From Halovenus sp037080055 (lineage in GTDB: Archaea; Halobacteriota; Halobacteria; Halobacteriales; Haloarculaceae): a DNA stretch of 64,000 bases. The stretch's first letter is position 1. Every line of letters begins with the position of its first letter. The stretch covers positions 1 to 64,000 of the forward strand of contig NZ_JBAOJI010000006.1 in the NCBI RefSeq assembly GCF_037080055.1. The letters are read 5' to 3'. Of this stretch, positions 38,442 to 47,411 are shown one piece after another. The position numbers and the translations under genes are program-made. The notes below the pieces were generated by a model. The model was not told the DNA's origin and made no database searches. It saw nothing but the letters and a program-made list of their open reading frames with translations.

Positions 38442-38987
38442 TCATCGATCACGGTCGTCGACTTCCTCGAAATCGACATCCTGTGCGTCGTCGAAGCCGT
38501 TGCCGTTGTCCGGATCGGCGCCGTCCGGTCCGCCGCCGACGCTCGGTCCGGACTGTCCGCCCTCGCCGTTGCCGGGGAAGCCGCCGATGTAGACGTTGCC
38601 GGTGACGAAGCCGCCGGTTTTCTCGTCCGCGTACGGGACGAGCACGTACTTTTTCAGCAGGACGCGGAACGGGTACCGCGTCACGGGGATGACGAACAAC
38701 AGCCCGATTGCGTCGGTGATCAGTCCGGGCGTGAGCAGGAAGGCACCGGCGACGAGCAGCAGCGCGCCATCGATCAGTTCGTTCGTCGGCGGCTCACCCT
38801 TTGCCGCCCTGCGCTGGATCTTCCGGAGTGTGTGTCTCCCCTCGGCACGCGCGAGGAGCAGACCGATCAGTGCGGAGAGGACGACCACGAGCACGACTAA
38901 GACCCAGTTGAAATACCACCCGAAGACGACCAGCAAGATGGCATCGAGCAAGGGGATCAACAACAACAGCCCGATGAGACGGAGCAT
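38442..38987 (-). CDS. FxsA family cytoplasmic membrane protein
   Basis: A 181-residue protein. The first about 110 residues hold the FxsA membrane domain: an N-terminal hairpin (MLRLIGLLLLIPLLDAILLV, WVLVVLVVVLSALIGLLLA) and GALLLVAGAFLLTPGLITD with the conserved Pro-Gly-Leu. The last 55 residues are a Gly/Asp-rich tail unlike bacterial FxsA. Bacterial FxsA relieves phage T7 exclusion by F plasmids when overproduced; the archaeal role is unknown. It lies directly outside the provirus. Confidence 0.85.
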   Translation of the reverse strand: MLRLIGLLLLIPLLDAILLVVFGWYFNWVLVVLVVVLSALIGLLLARAEGRHTLRKIQRRAAKGEPPTNELIDGALLLVAGAFLLTPGLITDAIGLLFVIPVTRYPFRVLLKKYVLVPYADEKTGGFVTGNVYIGGFPGNGEGGQSGPSVGGGPDGADPDNGNGFDDAQDVDFEEVDDRDR

Positions 38988-39036
38988 ACAGACCCTTCCG
39001 TCCCCTGATAAAAACCCTTTTCGAGACTCCGAGCGA

Positions 39037-40893
39037 TCAGTCGTGGGGGTGGAACCGCTTCATGGCCTGTCGAACCGCCTTCTCCTCGCCGATGAATGTA
39101 ATGTGGTCGCCGTATTCGAGTGCATCGTCAGCGTCGGGGACGTGAGACTCGCCGTCGCGACCGATCACGGCGACGATACAGCCGTCGGGGATATCCTCGT
39201 TGACTTCTCGGATCGTCCTTCCGACCAGATCGCTGGCAGTCACCTCGATCTCCTGGACATCGTGACCGTCTCCGATCTGGTTCATCCAGTGAGAGAGTGC
39301 AGGGCGTTCGATCTCGTCGTCGATTGCCGTCGCCGTCGCAGTCGGTGAGTCGATTGCGGTCACCCCGAGCGTACTGAACGCGTCCATGTTCTCGGGTTGG
39401 TTGACCCGCGAGAGGACGTGTTCGATCCCGAATTTCGATCTGGCGAGCTGACAGACCAGCAGGTTGTCGTTGTCGGTTTGGGTCGCAGCGACCACCCGCT
39501 TGGCCTCCCTGATCCCGGCCTCACGGAGTACGTCAGGCTCGGTTCCGTCGCCCGAGACGACGGTGAAGTCCTCGCCCCGTGCTCGTGCGATCTCCTCCTC
39601 GTCGTCGTCGACGATGACGACGAACTCGCCTCTGTTCTCCAGTCGTTGTGCGAGCGCCCGGCCGACCCGGCCGCTCCCGATGATGATCGTACGCATTGGT
39701 GTCACTCCGAGTTGATCGCCGACCTGTCGCGCGAGCCCTGCTTCGACCATGACGGTCGCAAAGATCACGGCGAAGACGACGCCGACGAGAATCTGGCCCG
39801 CCTCGACGTTGCCTGCCTGTTCGAGTTCGATCGCAAACAGCGTCGCCACGCTGGCGGGGATGATCCCGCGCGGGCCGACGGCCGCGAGAAAGAACCGCTC
39901 GGATCGGTTGAACCGGTCGACGCCGGCGGTCGCAATCAGCGCAACCACCGGGCGCAAGACCAGCATGACGATCAGGACGAGCGCGATTGCACCGACCCCG
40001 AGATTGACGATTGCCCCGACATCGATAAAGGCAGCCAGCGAGACGAACACGAACGCCAGCACGATCAGCGTCGCGTTCCGGGCGAACTCTTCGAGTTCCT
40101 CTTCGTGATCCAGTTCGAGATTGCCGAGCACGATTCCGGACGTTGCCGCCGCCGCGATTCCGGCCTCGGCGGCGACGGTCTCTGCGAGTGCGAACGACCC
40201 GATTGCCGCAGACAGGATGAGAAACTCGGCGGTCCGTGTCTCTTTGCCCGGAGTGATCTCCCCCTCTAACAGCAGGTAGATGATCACCGTCGCCATGACC
40301 CCCGCCCCGACGCCGACGCTGATCCGGAAGAAAAACTCGACTACTGTCGCCTCGACGCCGAGATCGTCGAGCAACAGCGTCTCGAAGATCACGACGGCCA
40401 TGATCGCGGCGGTGACGTCGTTGACGATCCCCTCCGTTTCCAGTGCGGCAGAGACGTGCTCTCGCACCCGAACGACTTCGAGAATCGGGGTGATCACCGT
40501 CGGACCGGTCGCGACCAGCAACGCTCCTGCGACCAGCGCTAACTCCCAACTCGTCCCTTCGAGAACTCTGACCGCAACGGTGGTCCCAACAAAGGTCACA
40601 ACTGCTCCGATCGTGACCAGCCGCAATGCGACCGTCTCTGCTTCCCGAACGCGCTCGATTTTCAGCGCGAAGGCCCCGTCGAAGACGATAATCGCCACGC
40701 TCAATCCGACGATCGTCTCCAACCCGTTTCCGAACGTCGCCGGCGTCACGAGGCCGAGCACTTCCGGGCCCATGATGAGGCCGGCCACGAGATAGAAGAT
40801 GACTGACGGAACCTGCAACCGCTGAGCGAGCAACTGGACACCTAGTCCGACGATCAGAATCGACGCGATGACAGGCAACAGTTCACTCGCCAC
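39037..40893 (-). CDS. CPA-type Na+(K+)/H+ antiporter with TrkA regulatory module
   Basis: A 618-residue protein. A twelve- or thirteen-helix exchanger domain (to about 395) includes PSVIFYLVAGLIMGPEVLGL, a central VTAAIMAVVIFETLLLDD, and AVGPRGIIPASVATLFAIEL. The second part is a TrkA-N Rossmann domain (IIGSGRVGRALAQRLENRG, about 400-520) and a TrkA-C domain (about 525-615). It exchanges monovalent cations for protons, gated by NAD(H) or another nucleotide. This fits a salt-in archaeon that must keep K+ high and Na+ low. Confidence 0.9.
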   Translation of the reverse strand: MASELLPVIASILIVGLGVQLLAQRLQVPSVIFYLVAGLIMGPEVLGLVTPATFGNGLETIVGLSVAIIVFDGAFALKIERVREAETVALRLVTIGAVVTFVGTTVAVRVLEGTSWELALVAGALLVATGPTVITPILEVVRVREHVSAALETEGIVNDVTAAIMAVVIFETLLLDDLGVEATVVEFFFRISVGVGAGVMATVIIYLLLEGEITPGKETRTAEFLILSAAIGSFALAETVAAEAGIAAAATSGIVLGNLELDHEEELEEFARNATLIVLAFVFVSLAAFIDVGAIVNLGVGAIALVLIVMLVLRPVVALIATAGVDRFNRSERFFLAAVGPRGIIPASVATLFAIELEQAGNVEAGQILVGVVFAVIFATVMVEAGLARQVGDQLGVTPMRTIIIGSGRVGRALAQRLENRGEFVVIVDDDEEEIARARGEDFTVVSGDGTEPDVLREAGIREAKRVVAATQTDNDNLLVCQLARSKFGIEHVLSRVNQPENMDAFSTLGVTAIDSPTATATAIDDEIERPALSHWMNQIGDGHDVQEIEVTASDLVGRTIREVNEDIPDGCIVAVIGRDGESHVPDADDALEYGDHITFIGEEKAVRQAMKRFHPHD

Positions 40894-40969
40894 ACCGGTG
40901 AATCGTGGTGCTGAAGGTTGAAACTACTGATTACGCGCGCCGCCGACTCGATGGGGAGAGGGCGTCTCG

Positions 40970-41830
40970 CTATTGCTCTCTCGGTTCGGCGTGCTCGTGG
41001 ATGTACGCGAGCAACTGATCGCCGTCGGTGTCAACACCCTGTCTGTTGAAAAACGCCGCGACGTTCTCGCAATCTCGTTCGAGGAAATCCTCGCTGTTTG
41101 GATGATGGATCGTCACTGCCTGGCCGACATCGATGACGTACAGTTCTGAATCCTGCACGACGACGTTGTACTCCGAGAGGTCGCCGTGGACGATGCCGGC
41201 GTCGTACAGCCGGTACATGTACTCTCTGACGACTTCGTAGGCCGTCTCTGGATTCTCGATACTGACCTCGGCCAGCCGTTTCGCTCGGCCGTCCTCGGCT
41301 CCGAGATACTCCATGACGAGGACGTTTCGCTCGACGGCGATGGGCTCTGGCACGCGGACGCCCGCCGCTCGCGCGCGCTTGAGATTCGCGAACTCCTTGC
41401 GAACCCAGCCGACGACGACAGCCTTCTTGTTGCCGGCGACCTCCTCGAAACGCGGATCTCCCTCCAGATACTCCCCCATATCGCGGAAATCCGAGGCGTT
41501 GATCCGATAGACTTTCACTGCCACCTCGTCGTCGCCGGACAGGGCGGTGTAGACGTTCGCCTCTTTGCCCGTCGAAATCGGTCCCCCAAAGGCGTCTATG
41601 TGGCCGTCTTGGACGAGTTTGTACAGCGCGCCGTAGGTCGCCTCGTCGAAGACGGATTCGGTGACTTTGAACTGGTCTGCGTCTTTGATCCGCTCGCGGA
41701 ACTGGCTGAACTCCCGGTCCCGCTTGCGAGCGATGCGGTCGGCCTCGGTATCCGAGTAATCGATCTCTTCCCACTCGTCGCCCGGTCCATCGGCCTCGTC
41801 CGTGTCGAGTAACCCGTACTCCTCGTCCAT
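40970..41830 (-). CDS. rio1: RIO1-type serine/threonine protein kinase
   Basis: A 286-residue kinase with the RIO-family P-loop STGKEANVYTALSG (about 85-98), the catalytic loop VHGDLSEYNVVV and a metal-binding VIDVGQAVTIHHP in place of DFG. The N-terminal acidic helix region resembles the RIO1 winged-helix-like start. RIO1 acts in maturation of the small ribosomal subunit. The start at ATG 41830 is supported by a TTTAAC box 28 bases upstream, and an inverted repeat overlaps that box. Confidence 0.93.
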   Translation of the reverse strand: MDEEYGLLDTDEADGPGDEWEEIDYSDTEADRIARKRDREFSQFRERIKDADQFKVTESVFDEATYGALYKLVQDGHIDAFGGPISTGKEANVYTALSGDDEVAVKVYRINASDFRDMGEYLEGDPRFEEVAGNKKAVVVGWVRKEFANLKRARAAGVRVPEPIAVERNVLVMEYLGAEDGRAKRLAEVSIENPETAYEVVREYMYRLYDAGIVHGDLSEYNVVVQDSELYVIDVGQAVTIHHPNSEDFLERDCENVAAFFNRQGVDTDGDQLLAYIHEHAEPREQ

Positions 41831-41841
41831 CTACTCGGCGC

Positions 41842-41859
41842 TAACGGATCCATCCGTTA
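41842..41859. promoter_or_regulatory. Perfect inverted repeat over the rio1 promoter, with TATA box
   Basis: TAACGGAT-CC-ATCCGTTA, two 8-bp arms separated by two bases. The right arm overlaps the TTTAAC box (41856-41861, minus strand) that lies 28 bases before rio1. A dimeric regulator binding here would block TBP. Candidate operator only. Confidence 0.45.
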
Positions 41860-42048
41860 AAGAATGTCCCCGTCTGCACTCCCAGCCGTGATGGTCGTCC
41901 AACTGCCCACCCGATAGCGCAAGGAGTTGCTCTCAGCGACCAGCCTCGACGATTGCCTCTTTCTCAGTGTCGACTGCCCTGGAGGCATCCACCTCTTCGG
42001 TTGCCGTCCTGTGCGGGGTTTTCGCCGAACTACTTGGCTACTGTGGCG

Positions 42049-42666
42049 TCACAGTGTGGCGCTCAGTTCGATACCGAGTCTGATTCCGATGGCGGCCACG
42101 ATTGGGATCGTCAGGTTGTCGTCGATGACGTAGCCGCGGATGATCGGCTTGACGCCGTCGGCGATCATGCCGGCGAGTCCGCCACAGACGACGACGATCG
42201 GAGTGGTGTAATGAAAGGGCGCGGTGATGGTCGCACAGACCAGAAACATCGCAGCCAGCGCTTTCGGTCGCTTGATCACGCGCAACTCGCCGCCGCCGAC
42301 CGCCCCGCTGATCGGATCGCCCAGCGTGAGCATCACAATCGCCGGGACGGCGACCTGCGGCTCGAAACTCACGGCCGCGACGGTGCTTGAGAGCATGTAC
42401 AGCACGTAGCCGGCGATGTTGTCTTCCTCGTACTCTCGGATGAGGTGGTTGAACAGCCACACGTCCAGTCCGACGATCAACCGCAGCGACTCGAGCACGA
42501 TCACGCCCGCCGCGAAGATCAGATACATCGCTCTGGCCTGCCCCCACGTGATGATGTTGAGCAGATACAGAAGCGGCACTCCCGTGCCGCTGGCGTGGAC
42601 GAGGCGGCGGCCAACCTCGCCGCGGAGTCGTTGTTCGAGTCGGCCGAAGGCGGTTGTGGAGGACAT
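42049..42666 (-). CDS. Dolichol kinase / CTP-type phosphatidate transferase-like membrane protein
   Basis: A 205-residue polytopic protein (six or more helices) starting MSSTTAFGRLEQRLRGEVGR with the conserved RRLVHASGTGVPLLYLL. Further family marks are MLTLGDPISGAVGGG and GGLAGMIADGVKP near the C-terminus, close to the SEC59/CTP-dependent polyprenol kinase pattern. It probably phosphorylates a polyprenol or transfers CTP for lipid-linked glycan carriers, or makes archaeal lipid precursors. It lies six bases after glyS on the same strand. Confidence 0.7.
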   Translation of the reverse strand: MSSTTAFGRLEQRLRGEVGRRLVHASGTGVPLLYLLNIITWGQARAMYLIFAAGVIVLESLRLIVGLDVWLFNHLIREYEEDNIAGYVLYMLSSTVAAVSFEPQVAVPAIVMLTLGDPISGAVGGGELRVIKRPKALAAMFLVCATITAPFHYTTPIVVVCGGLAGMIADGVKPIIRGYVIDDNLTIPIVAAIGIRLGIELSATL

Positions 42667-42672
42667 CCTGAC

Positions 42673-44415
42673 TTAGAGATCCTCGAAGGACTGCTCCCCG
42701 TCACGCAGGGCGAGCAACTGTTCCGACAACTGGTCGATTGCGATTCGTTTTTGATCGGTGCTGTCCCGTTCTCGTACCGTGACCGTTCCGTCTTCGAGTG
42801 TGTCGTAATCGACGGTCACGCAAAACGGCGTCCCGACCTCGTCCTGTCGGCGGTACCGCCGCCCGATTGCGCCGGAATCGTCGTAGCTCACCTCTAACCC
42901 TGCGGCTCGCAGCTCCCGGGCCAACTCCTGGGCCTGCTCTGCGAGGCCGTCCTTGTCCATCAGCGGGAAGACACCGACCGTCGTCGGCGCTGTCTCCGGC
43001 GGCAGGGAGAGATAGGTCCGCTGTTCGCCGTCGACTTCGTCCTCCTCGTACGCGTGTGCGAGGACGGTATAGATCAGCCGGTCAACGCCGAAGGACGGCT
43101 CGACTGTGTGCGGGGTCACGTGCTCGCCGGACTCGGTGACCTCTTCGACCGCGAAGCCAGTCTGCTCGACTGGTACCTCGTAGGACTCGCCGTCGACGCT
43201 CACCTCGACGCTGTCGCCGTCGAAGGCGTCGGGGTCGCGCTCGGCAAGCGCTTCGAGTTCGTCGGCAATCGCGCCCGCAGCGCCGCCGAACTCGGGGCCG
43301 AGTGCGCTCATGTCGGGATCGACGGTGGGTTTCTCGACGGTGACGGGTTCGTCGTACTGCTTGAACACCGAGTACTCCTCGCCGGAGTGTTTCTCGTGTT
43401 TGGCGAGGTCGTAATCGCCGCGGTAGGCGAAACCGGTCACCTCGATCCAGTCGCCGTCGATTTCGGTCTCGGCGTCCCAGCAGTCAGAGGCGTAGTGTGC
43501 GAGTTCGCCCGGGAGGTGCTGGCGGTAGCGGAACCGATCCATGTCGACGCCGATGCGCTCGTACCAGCCCTTCGAGACGCCGAGATAGTAGGCGACCCAC
43601 TCGCTGGCGACAACGCCTTCGTCGACGGCTTCGCGGACGGTCAACTCCTGCATCTCGCCGTCGTCTGCCTGCTGTTGTTCGACGGAGTACAGTGGCAGGA
43701 CAACGTCTTCGACCCGTTCGAGCGGTGGTTCGTCCTCCTCGGGATCGATGAAGTGTTCCAGTTCGGCCTGTGTGAACTCCCGGACGCGAACGAGTGCCTT
43801 CCGCGGGCTGATTTCGTTTCGGTAGGCCCGACCGATCTGTGTCACGCCGAAGGGGAGCTGATTGCGGGCGTACTCGGCGAGTTGCGGAAATTCGACGAAG
43901 ATGCCCTGTGCGGTCTCCGGGCGGAGATAACCGGGCGACGAACTGCCGGGGCCGATGTTCGTGCCGAACATGAGATTGAAATCGTCGATTGGCTCGCCCG
44001 CGAGTGCCGTCCCGCAGGTCGGGCAGTCGATGTCGTACTCGCCGAACAGGTCCTCGACTTCCGGGATGGGGAGCGCTTCGGCGTCTTCGACCTCCGAGCC
44101 GGGGGCGTCCTCGACGAGGTGGTCCGCGCGGTGGCTCTCGCCACACTCCGGACACTCGATGATCATGTCGTCGAAGCCGTCGAGGTGGCCGGAGGCCTCG
44201 AAGACGGCCTCGGGCATCACCGTCGGACCGTCGATTTCCATGTGGCCTTCGCGGGTGACGTAGCGGTCGCGCCAGGCTGACTCGATGTTCTCTTTCAGCG
44301 TCGCGCCCTGCGGGCCGTAGGTGTAAAAGCCGGCGACGCCGCCGTACGAACCCGAGGACTGCAGAAAGAAGCCTCGGCGCTTCGCCAGTTCGGTCAGGCG
44401 GTCGCCTTCACTCAT
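42673..44415 (-). CDS. glyS: Glycyl-tRNA synthetase (class II, dimeric type)
   Basis: Charges tRNA-Gly. The 580-residue protein from ATG 44415 starts MSEGDRLTELAKRRGFFLQS, with the GlyRS YGGVAGFYTYGPQGATLKEN, an inserted zinc-ribbon-like pair (CPECGES, CPTCGTAL), class II motif 2 (FREFTQAELEHFIDP-type, about 290) and motif 3 (FGVDRLIYTVL). The anticodon-binding domain follows (about 470-575). The ATG overlaps the stop codon of the CBS gene (ATGA), so both are one transcript. Confidence 0.95.
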   Translation of the reverse strand: MSEGDRLTELAKRRGFFLQSSGSYGGVAGFYTYGPQGATLKENIESAWRDRYVTREGHMEIDGPTVMPEAVFEASGHLDGFDDMIIECPECGESHRADHLVEDAPGSEVEDAEALPIPEVEDLFGEYDIDCPTCGTALAGEPIDDFNLMFGTNIGPGSSSPGYLRPETAQGIFVEFPQLAEYARNQLPFGVTQIGRAYRNEISPRKALVRVREFTQAELEHFIDPEEDEPPLERVEDVVLPLYSVEQQQADDGEMQELTVREAVDEGVVASEWVAYYLGVSKGWYERIGVDMDRFRYRQHLPGELAHYASDCWDAETEIDGDWIEVTGFAYRGDYDLAKHEKHSGEEYSVFKQYDEPVTVEKPTVDPDMSALGPEFGGAAGAIADELEALAERDPDAFDGDSVEVSVDGESYEVPVEQTGFAVEEVTESGEHVTPHTVEPSFGVDRLIYTVLAHAYEEDEVDGEQRTYLSLPPETAPTTVGVFPLMDKDGLAEQAQELARELRAAGLEVSYDDSGAIGRRYRRQDEVGTPFCVTVDYDTLEDGTVTVRERDSTDQKRIAIDQLSEQLLALRDGEQSFEDL

Positions 44416-45263
44416 CGGACGGCCTCCAGCAGATGCATGTCCTGAACGACGCCCGCGAGTTGGCCGCCGCTGACCAGTGGGATCTGCTCGATGTCGTGTT
44501 CGATCATCAGCTGGGCGACCTCCTCGACTGGCCGCTTGCGGCTGACTGTGACGACATCCTCGGTCATGAACTCCGAGACGGCCTCGGCCGGAATCTCGAC
44601 GTTTCGGGTCGGCATGTACCGGTTTCCGACCGCCTTGATTCCCTCCCAGGCCCACTCGTCGTCCTGATTCGCGATCGACTCGCCGGTGTCTTCTTCGCCC
44701 TCGACGACGCGAGCAACGTCGATGATATCGACTTCGGTCACTACACCCACCATCTCGCCGTCGTCACCGAGGACGACCGCGTAGGGCACGCCGGCGAAGG
44801 AGAGTTCTCGCTCGGCGGCCGGCAGCGGCGCGCCGCTGTAGACACAGCTGGCCTCCTCACCGGCAACATCTCCGGCGAGGGTCCCCTCACCGGCCTCGCC
44901 GTGGGCGATTGCTCGAATGATATCCGTCACGGTAACGATTCCTTCGAGGGTATCGCCGTCGACGACGGGGGTTCGGCGCTCGCCGGTATCGGCCATCTGA
45001 GCGGCGACCTCGGAGAGACTCGCATCGAGTGCCGTCGTCGGGACCTCTTCGGCGAGGATTGCGAGCTGGTCCTCGTCGGGTCGTTCGATCAATGCTTTCC
45101 GCGAGATGATCCCCCGGTAAATCTCACGGCCGTCTTCGATTTTCACTGCGGGGACCGAAGAGAACTGGCGATCCTGGAGATATTCGAGGACATCGTCACG
45201 GGTACCCGGAATCTCGACCGTCACAACATCTTCGGCCGGCGTCATGATATCTTCGACGTTCAT
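44412..45263 (-). CDS. Four-CBS domain protein
   Basis: A 283-residue soluble protein consisting of four CBS motifs, for example MTPAEDVVTVEIPGTRDDVL at the N-terminus and EFMTEDVVTVSRKRPVEEVA near residue 220. Such tandem pairs bind AMP, ATP or SAM and report energy state. It precedes glyS with a four-base overlap, a link seen in haloarchaea as I recall but of unknown purpose. A start at 45263 is assumed from the first CBS motif. Confidence 0.85.
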   Translation of the reverse strand: MNVEDIMTPAEDVVTVEIPGTRDDVLEYLQDRQFSSVPAVKIEDGREIYRGIISRKALIERPDEDQLAILAEEVPTTALDASLSEVAAQMADTGERRTPVVDGDTLEGIVTVTDIIRAIAHGEAGEGTLAGDVAGEEASCVYSGAPLPAAERELSFAGVPYAVVLGDDGEMVGVVTEVDIIDVARVVEGEEDTGESIANQDDEWAWEGIKAVGNRYMPTRNVEIPAEAVSEFMTEDVVTVSRKRPVEEVAQLMIEHDIEQIPLVSGGQLAGVVQDMHLLEAVR

Positions 45264-45497
45264 ACTTGCTTCTATTCCTCACCCCACCCACTAAGTCCTT
45301 ACACTTCTCTCTTGACGCTTGTCTTCGCCCCCTGGCGCTCCAGTGAAAGATCCCAGTATCGCCGCTCTACTGTCCGATCCTTTCATCATTATCATATGAT
45401 CTGTTTCGCAAATATGATCTTTAGACAACTATTGTCTGACGGATGTCGTGCGATCAAGGGGTTTTTGAGATTGGTTATCACTATTGATTCCGATACG

Positions 45498-45502
45498 TTT
45501 AT
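45498..45502 (+). promoter_or_regulatory. TATA-like box of the 45528 gene
   Basis: TTTAT centred 28 bases before ATG 45528, consistent with a leaderless mRNA. The whole 45264-45527 gap is otherwise gene-free and moderately AT-rich. Confidence 0.45.
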
Positions 45503-45527
45503 GGTTGGTTGTTACATACTCTCATAC

Positions 45528-45692
45528 ATGGAGTCGGATACTGTCGTCCAGACGGAGAGCGCGGACTCGGAAGTGATGGCAGCAGTTGAGGATGGACCAC
45601 GGGAGGAGTTCATCCTCGCAGATATCAACACAGACGAGGCGTACGTAACGATGCCGCTTGAGGACGCAGCGTCACTTCCGGCCTGGCGGTAA
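45528..45692 (+). CDS. Small acidic haloarchaeal protein, DUF7556-like
   Basis: A 54-residue protein, MESDTVVQTESADSEVMAAV followed by EDGPREEFILADINTDEAYV and TMPLEDAASLPAWR. It is highly acidic, with no transmembrane segment and no cysteines. I recognise it as one of the small widespread haloarchaeal proteins; the family name is from memory. The ORF is supported by a TATA-like box at 45498 and by typical codon use, against a longer reading frame on the same strand that is antisense to the CBS gene. Confidence 0.7.
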   Translation: MESDTVVQTESADSEVMAAVEDGPREEFILADINTDEAYVTMPLEDAASLPAWR

Positions 45693-45804
45693 GGGGGGAT
45701 TCGAACACCTGTTTTTTCGCTGTGTGTTGTCGTTTCCCACAGCTGTCGCTGTTTCTCCGGTCGAGAAAACAAAGGTTATCTCCCCGCCATGGTTTGTGAC
45801 GCCC

Positions 45805-47391
45805 ATGAAGGTACTCGTCACCGATCCGATCGCGGAGGCTGGCATCGAACGGTTGCGCGAACAGGGCCACGAGATCGAGAAGGCCTACAACCTCTCACAG
45901 GAGGAACTGCTCGATGCTGTCGTCGACGCGAACGCGATGATTGTCCGATCTGGCACAGAGGTCACCCGCGAGGTACTCGAAGCCGCCGAGGAACTGGTCA
46001 TCGTCGGTCGTGCCGGGATCGGTGTCGACAACATCGATATCGAAGCGGCGACGGACAACGGCGTCATCGTCGCCAACGCGCCGGAAGGTAACGTCCGCGC
46101 GGCCGCCGAGCACACGGTCGCGATGACATTCGCGACGGCCCGGTCGATCCCGCAGGCGCACGAACGCCTCTCGGAGGGCGAATGGGCCAAAGGTGACTTC
46201 CTCGGGACCGAAGTCAACGACAAGACGCTGGGTATCATCGGCTTCGGCCGCGTCGGCCAGGAGGTTGCGAAACGGCTGAACAACCTCGGTATGGACCTCA
46301 TCGTCTACGATCCGTACATCAGCGAGGAACGCGCCGAGCAGCTCGGCGCGGAGCTTGTCGGAGACCTCAACGAGTGTCTGCGCGCGGCTGATTTCGTGAC
46401 GATCCACACGCCGCTGACCGAAGAGACCGAGAACATGATCGGCGCGGAGGAACTCGCCCAACTCGAAGGCGGCTACGTGATCAACTGCGCCCGCGGAGGC
46501 ATCGTCGACGAAGCCGCACTCGCCGAAGCCGTCGACGACGGTATTCTCAGCGGGGCTGCGGTCGACGTCTTCGCTCAGGAGCCTGTCGAACGGGACAACC
46601 CGCTTCTGTGGGTCGAAGATATCATCGTCACGCCGCATCTCGGGGCCTCCACCGAGGCCGCACAGGAGAACGTCGCCACCGAGACTGCCGAGCAGATCCT
46701 CGCTGCCTTCGAGGAAGAGCCGGTGATGAACGCCCTGAACGCCCCGTCGGTCGACGAGAGTTCCTTCCCGAAAATCGAGCCGTACATCGATCTCGCTGAT
46801 ACCGCGGGCAAGATCGCTGTCCAACTGTTCGACCAGCGCGTCGAGGAAGTCGATGTCGAGTACTTCGGCGACATCGCCGACGAAGATGTCGACCTCGTCA
46901 CCGCGAGTGCACTCAAGGGTGTCTTCGAGCCGCTCGAATGGCAGGTCAACGCCGTCAACGCGCCCCGAGTCGCCGAGCGCCGCGGGATCGACGTGACCGA
47001 ATCCAAATCCCGCCAGAGCGAGGACTTCCAGTCCCGTGTGTCCGTCACCGTCAGCAACGACGAGGAAAGTGTCAGCGTTTTCGGCACACAGTTCGCAGGG
47101 GACGACCCGCGAATTATCAGCATCGACGGCTACCGCGTCGACGCCATCCCGCACGGCCACATGCTCGTCGCGCGTAACGAGGACGCGCCCGGCGTGATCG
47201 GCTTCATCGGCAGCGTGCTCGGTGACTCCGACATCAACATCGCGGGCATGTTCAACGGCCGCGAGACAATCGGCGGCGAGGCACTGTCGGTCTACAACCT
47301 CGACGACCCAGTTCCGGAGGACGTGCTCGACGAACTCAACGCTGACGAGCGTGTCATCGACACGAAATACATCTCGCTGAACGGCCGGTAA
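45805..47391 (+). CDS. serA: D-3-phosphoglycerate dehydrogenase
   Basis: First step of serine synthesis: oxidises 3-phosphoglycerate with NAD. The 528-residue protein has the D-isomer hydroxyacid dehydrogenase core (about 1-315) with the Rossmann motif GIIGFGRVGQEVAKRL, the catalytic Arg in NCARGGIVDEAAL and the His in TPHLGASTEAAQ. A following intervening (ASB-like) domain (about 320-450) leads to a C-terminal ACT domain (from HMLVARNEDAPGVIGFIGSV) that binds serine for feedback. The length matches the long type. ATG 45805 gives the standard start MKVLVTDPIAEAG. Confidence 0.95.
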   Translation: MKVLVTDPIAEAGIERLREQGHEIEKAYNLSQEELLDAVVDANAMIVRSGTEVTREVLEAAEELVIVGRAGIGVDNIDIEAATDNGVIVANAPEGNVRAAAEHTVAMTFATARSIPQAHERLSEGEWAKGDFLGTEVNDKTLGIIGFGRVGQEVAKRLNNLGMDLIVYDPYISEERAEQLGAELVGDLNECLRAADFVTIHTPLTEETENMIGAEELAQLEGGYVINCARGGIVDEAALAEAVDDGILSGAAVDVFAQEPVERDNPLLWVEDIIVTPHLGASTEAAQENVATETAEQILAAFEEEPVMNALNAPSVDESSFPKIEPYIDLADTAGKIAVQLFDQRVEEVDVEYFGDIADEDVDLVTASALKGVFEPLEWQVNAVNAPRVAERRGIDVTESKSRQSEDFQSRVSVTVSNDEESVSVFGTQFAGDDPRIISIDGYRVDAIPHGHMLVARNEDAPGVIGFIGSVLGDSDINIAGMFNGRETIGGEALSVYNLDDPVPEDVLDELNADERVIDTKYISLNGR

Positions 47392-47411
47392 GAGCGTTTT
47401 CGCCGCGCGTG

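Noticed and set aside
44433..45692. A 419-codon plus-strand reading frame
   Set aside because: Antisense to the four-CBS gene, whose protein has clear domains. Only its last 55 codons match a plausible gene (45528-45692).
45690..45712. T-loop-like ggattcgaacacc just after the 45528 gene, as if a tRNA or attachment fragment
   Set aside because: No acceptor, D or anticodon stem can be built around it on either strand, and no second copy was seen nearby.
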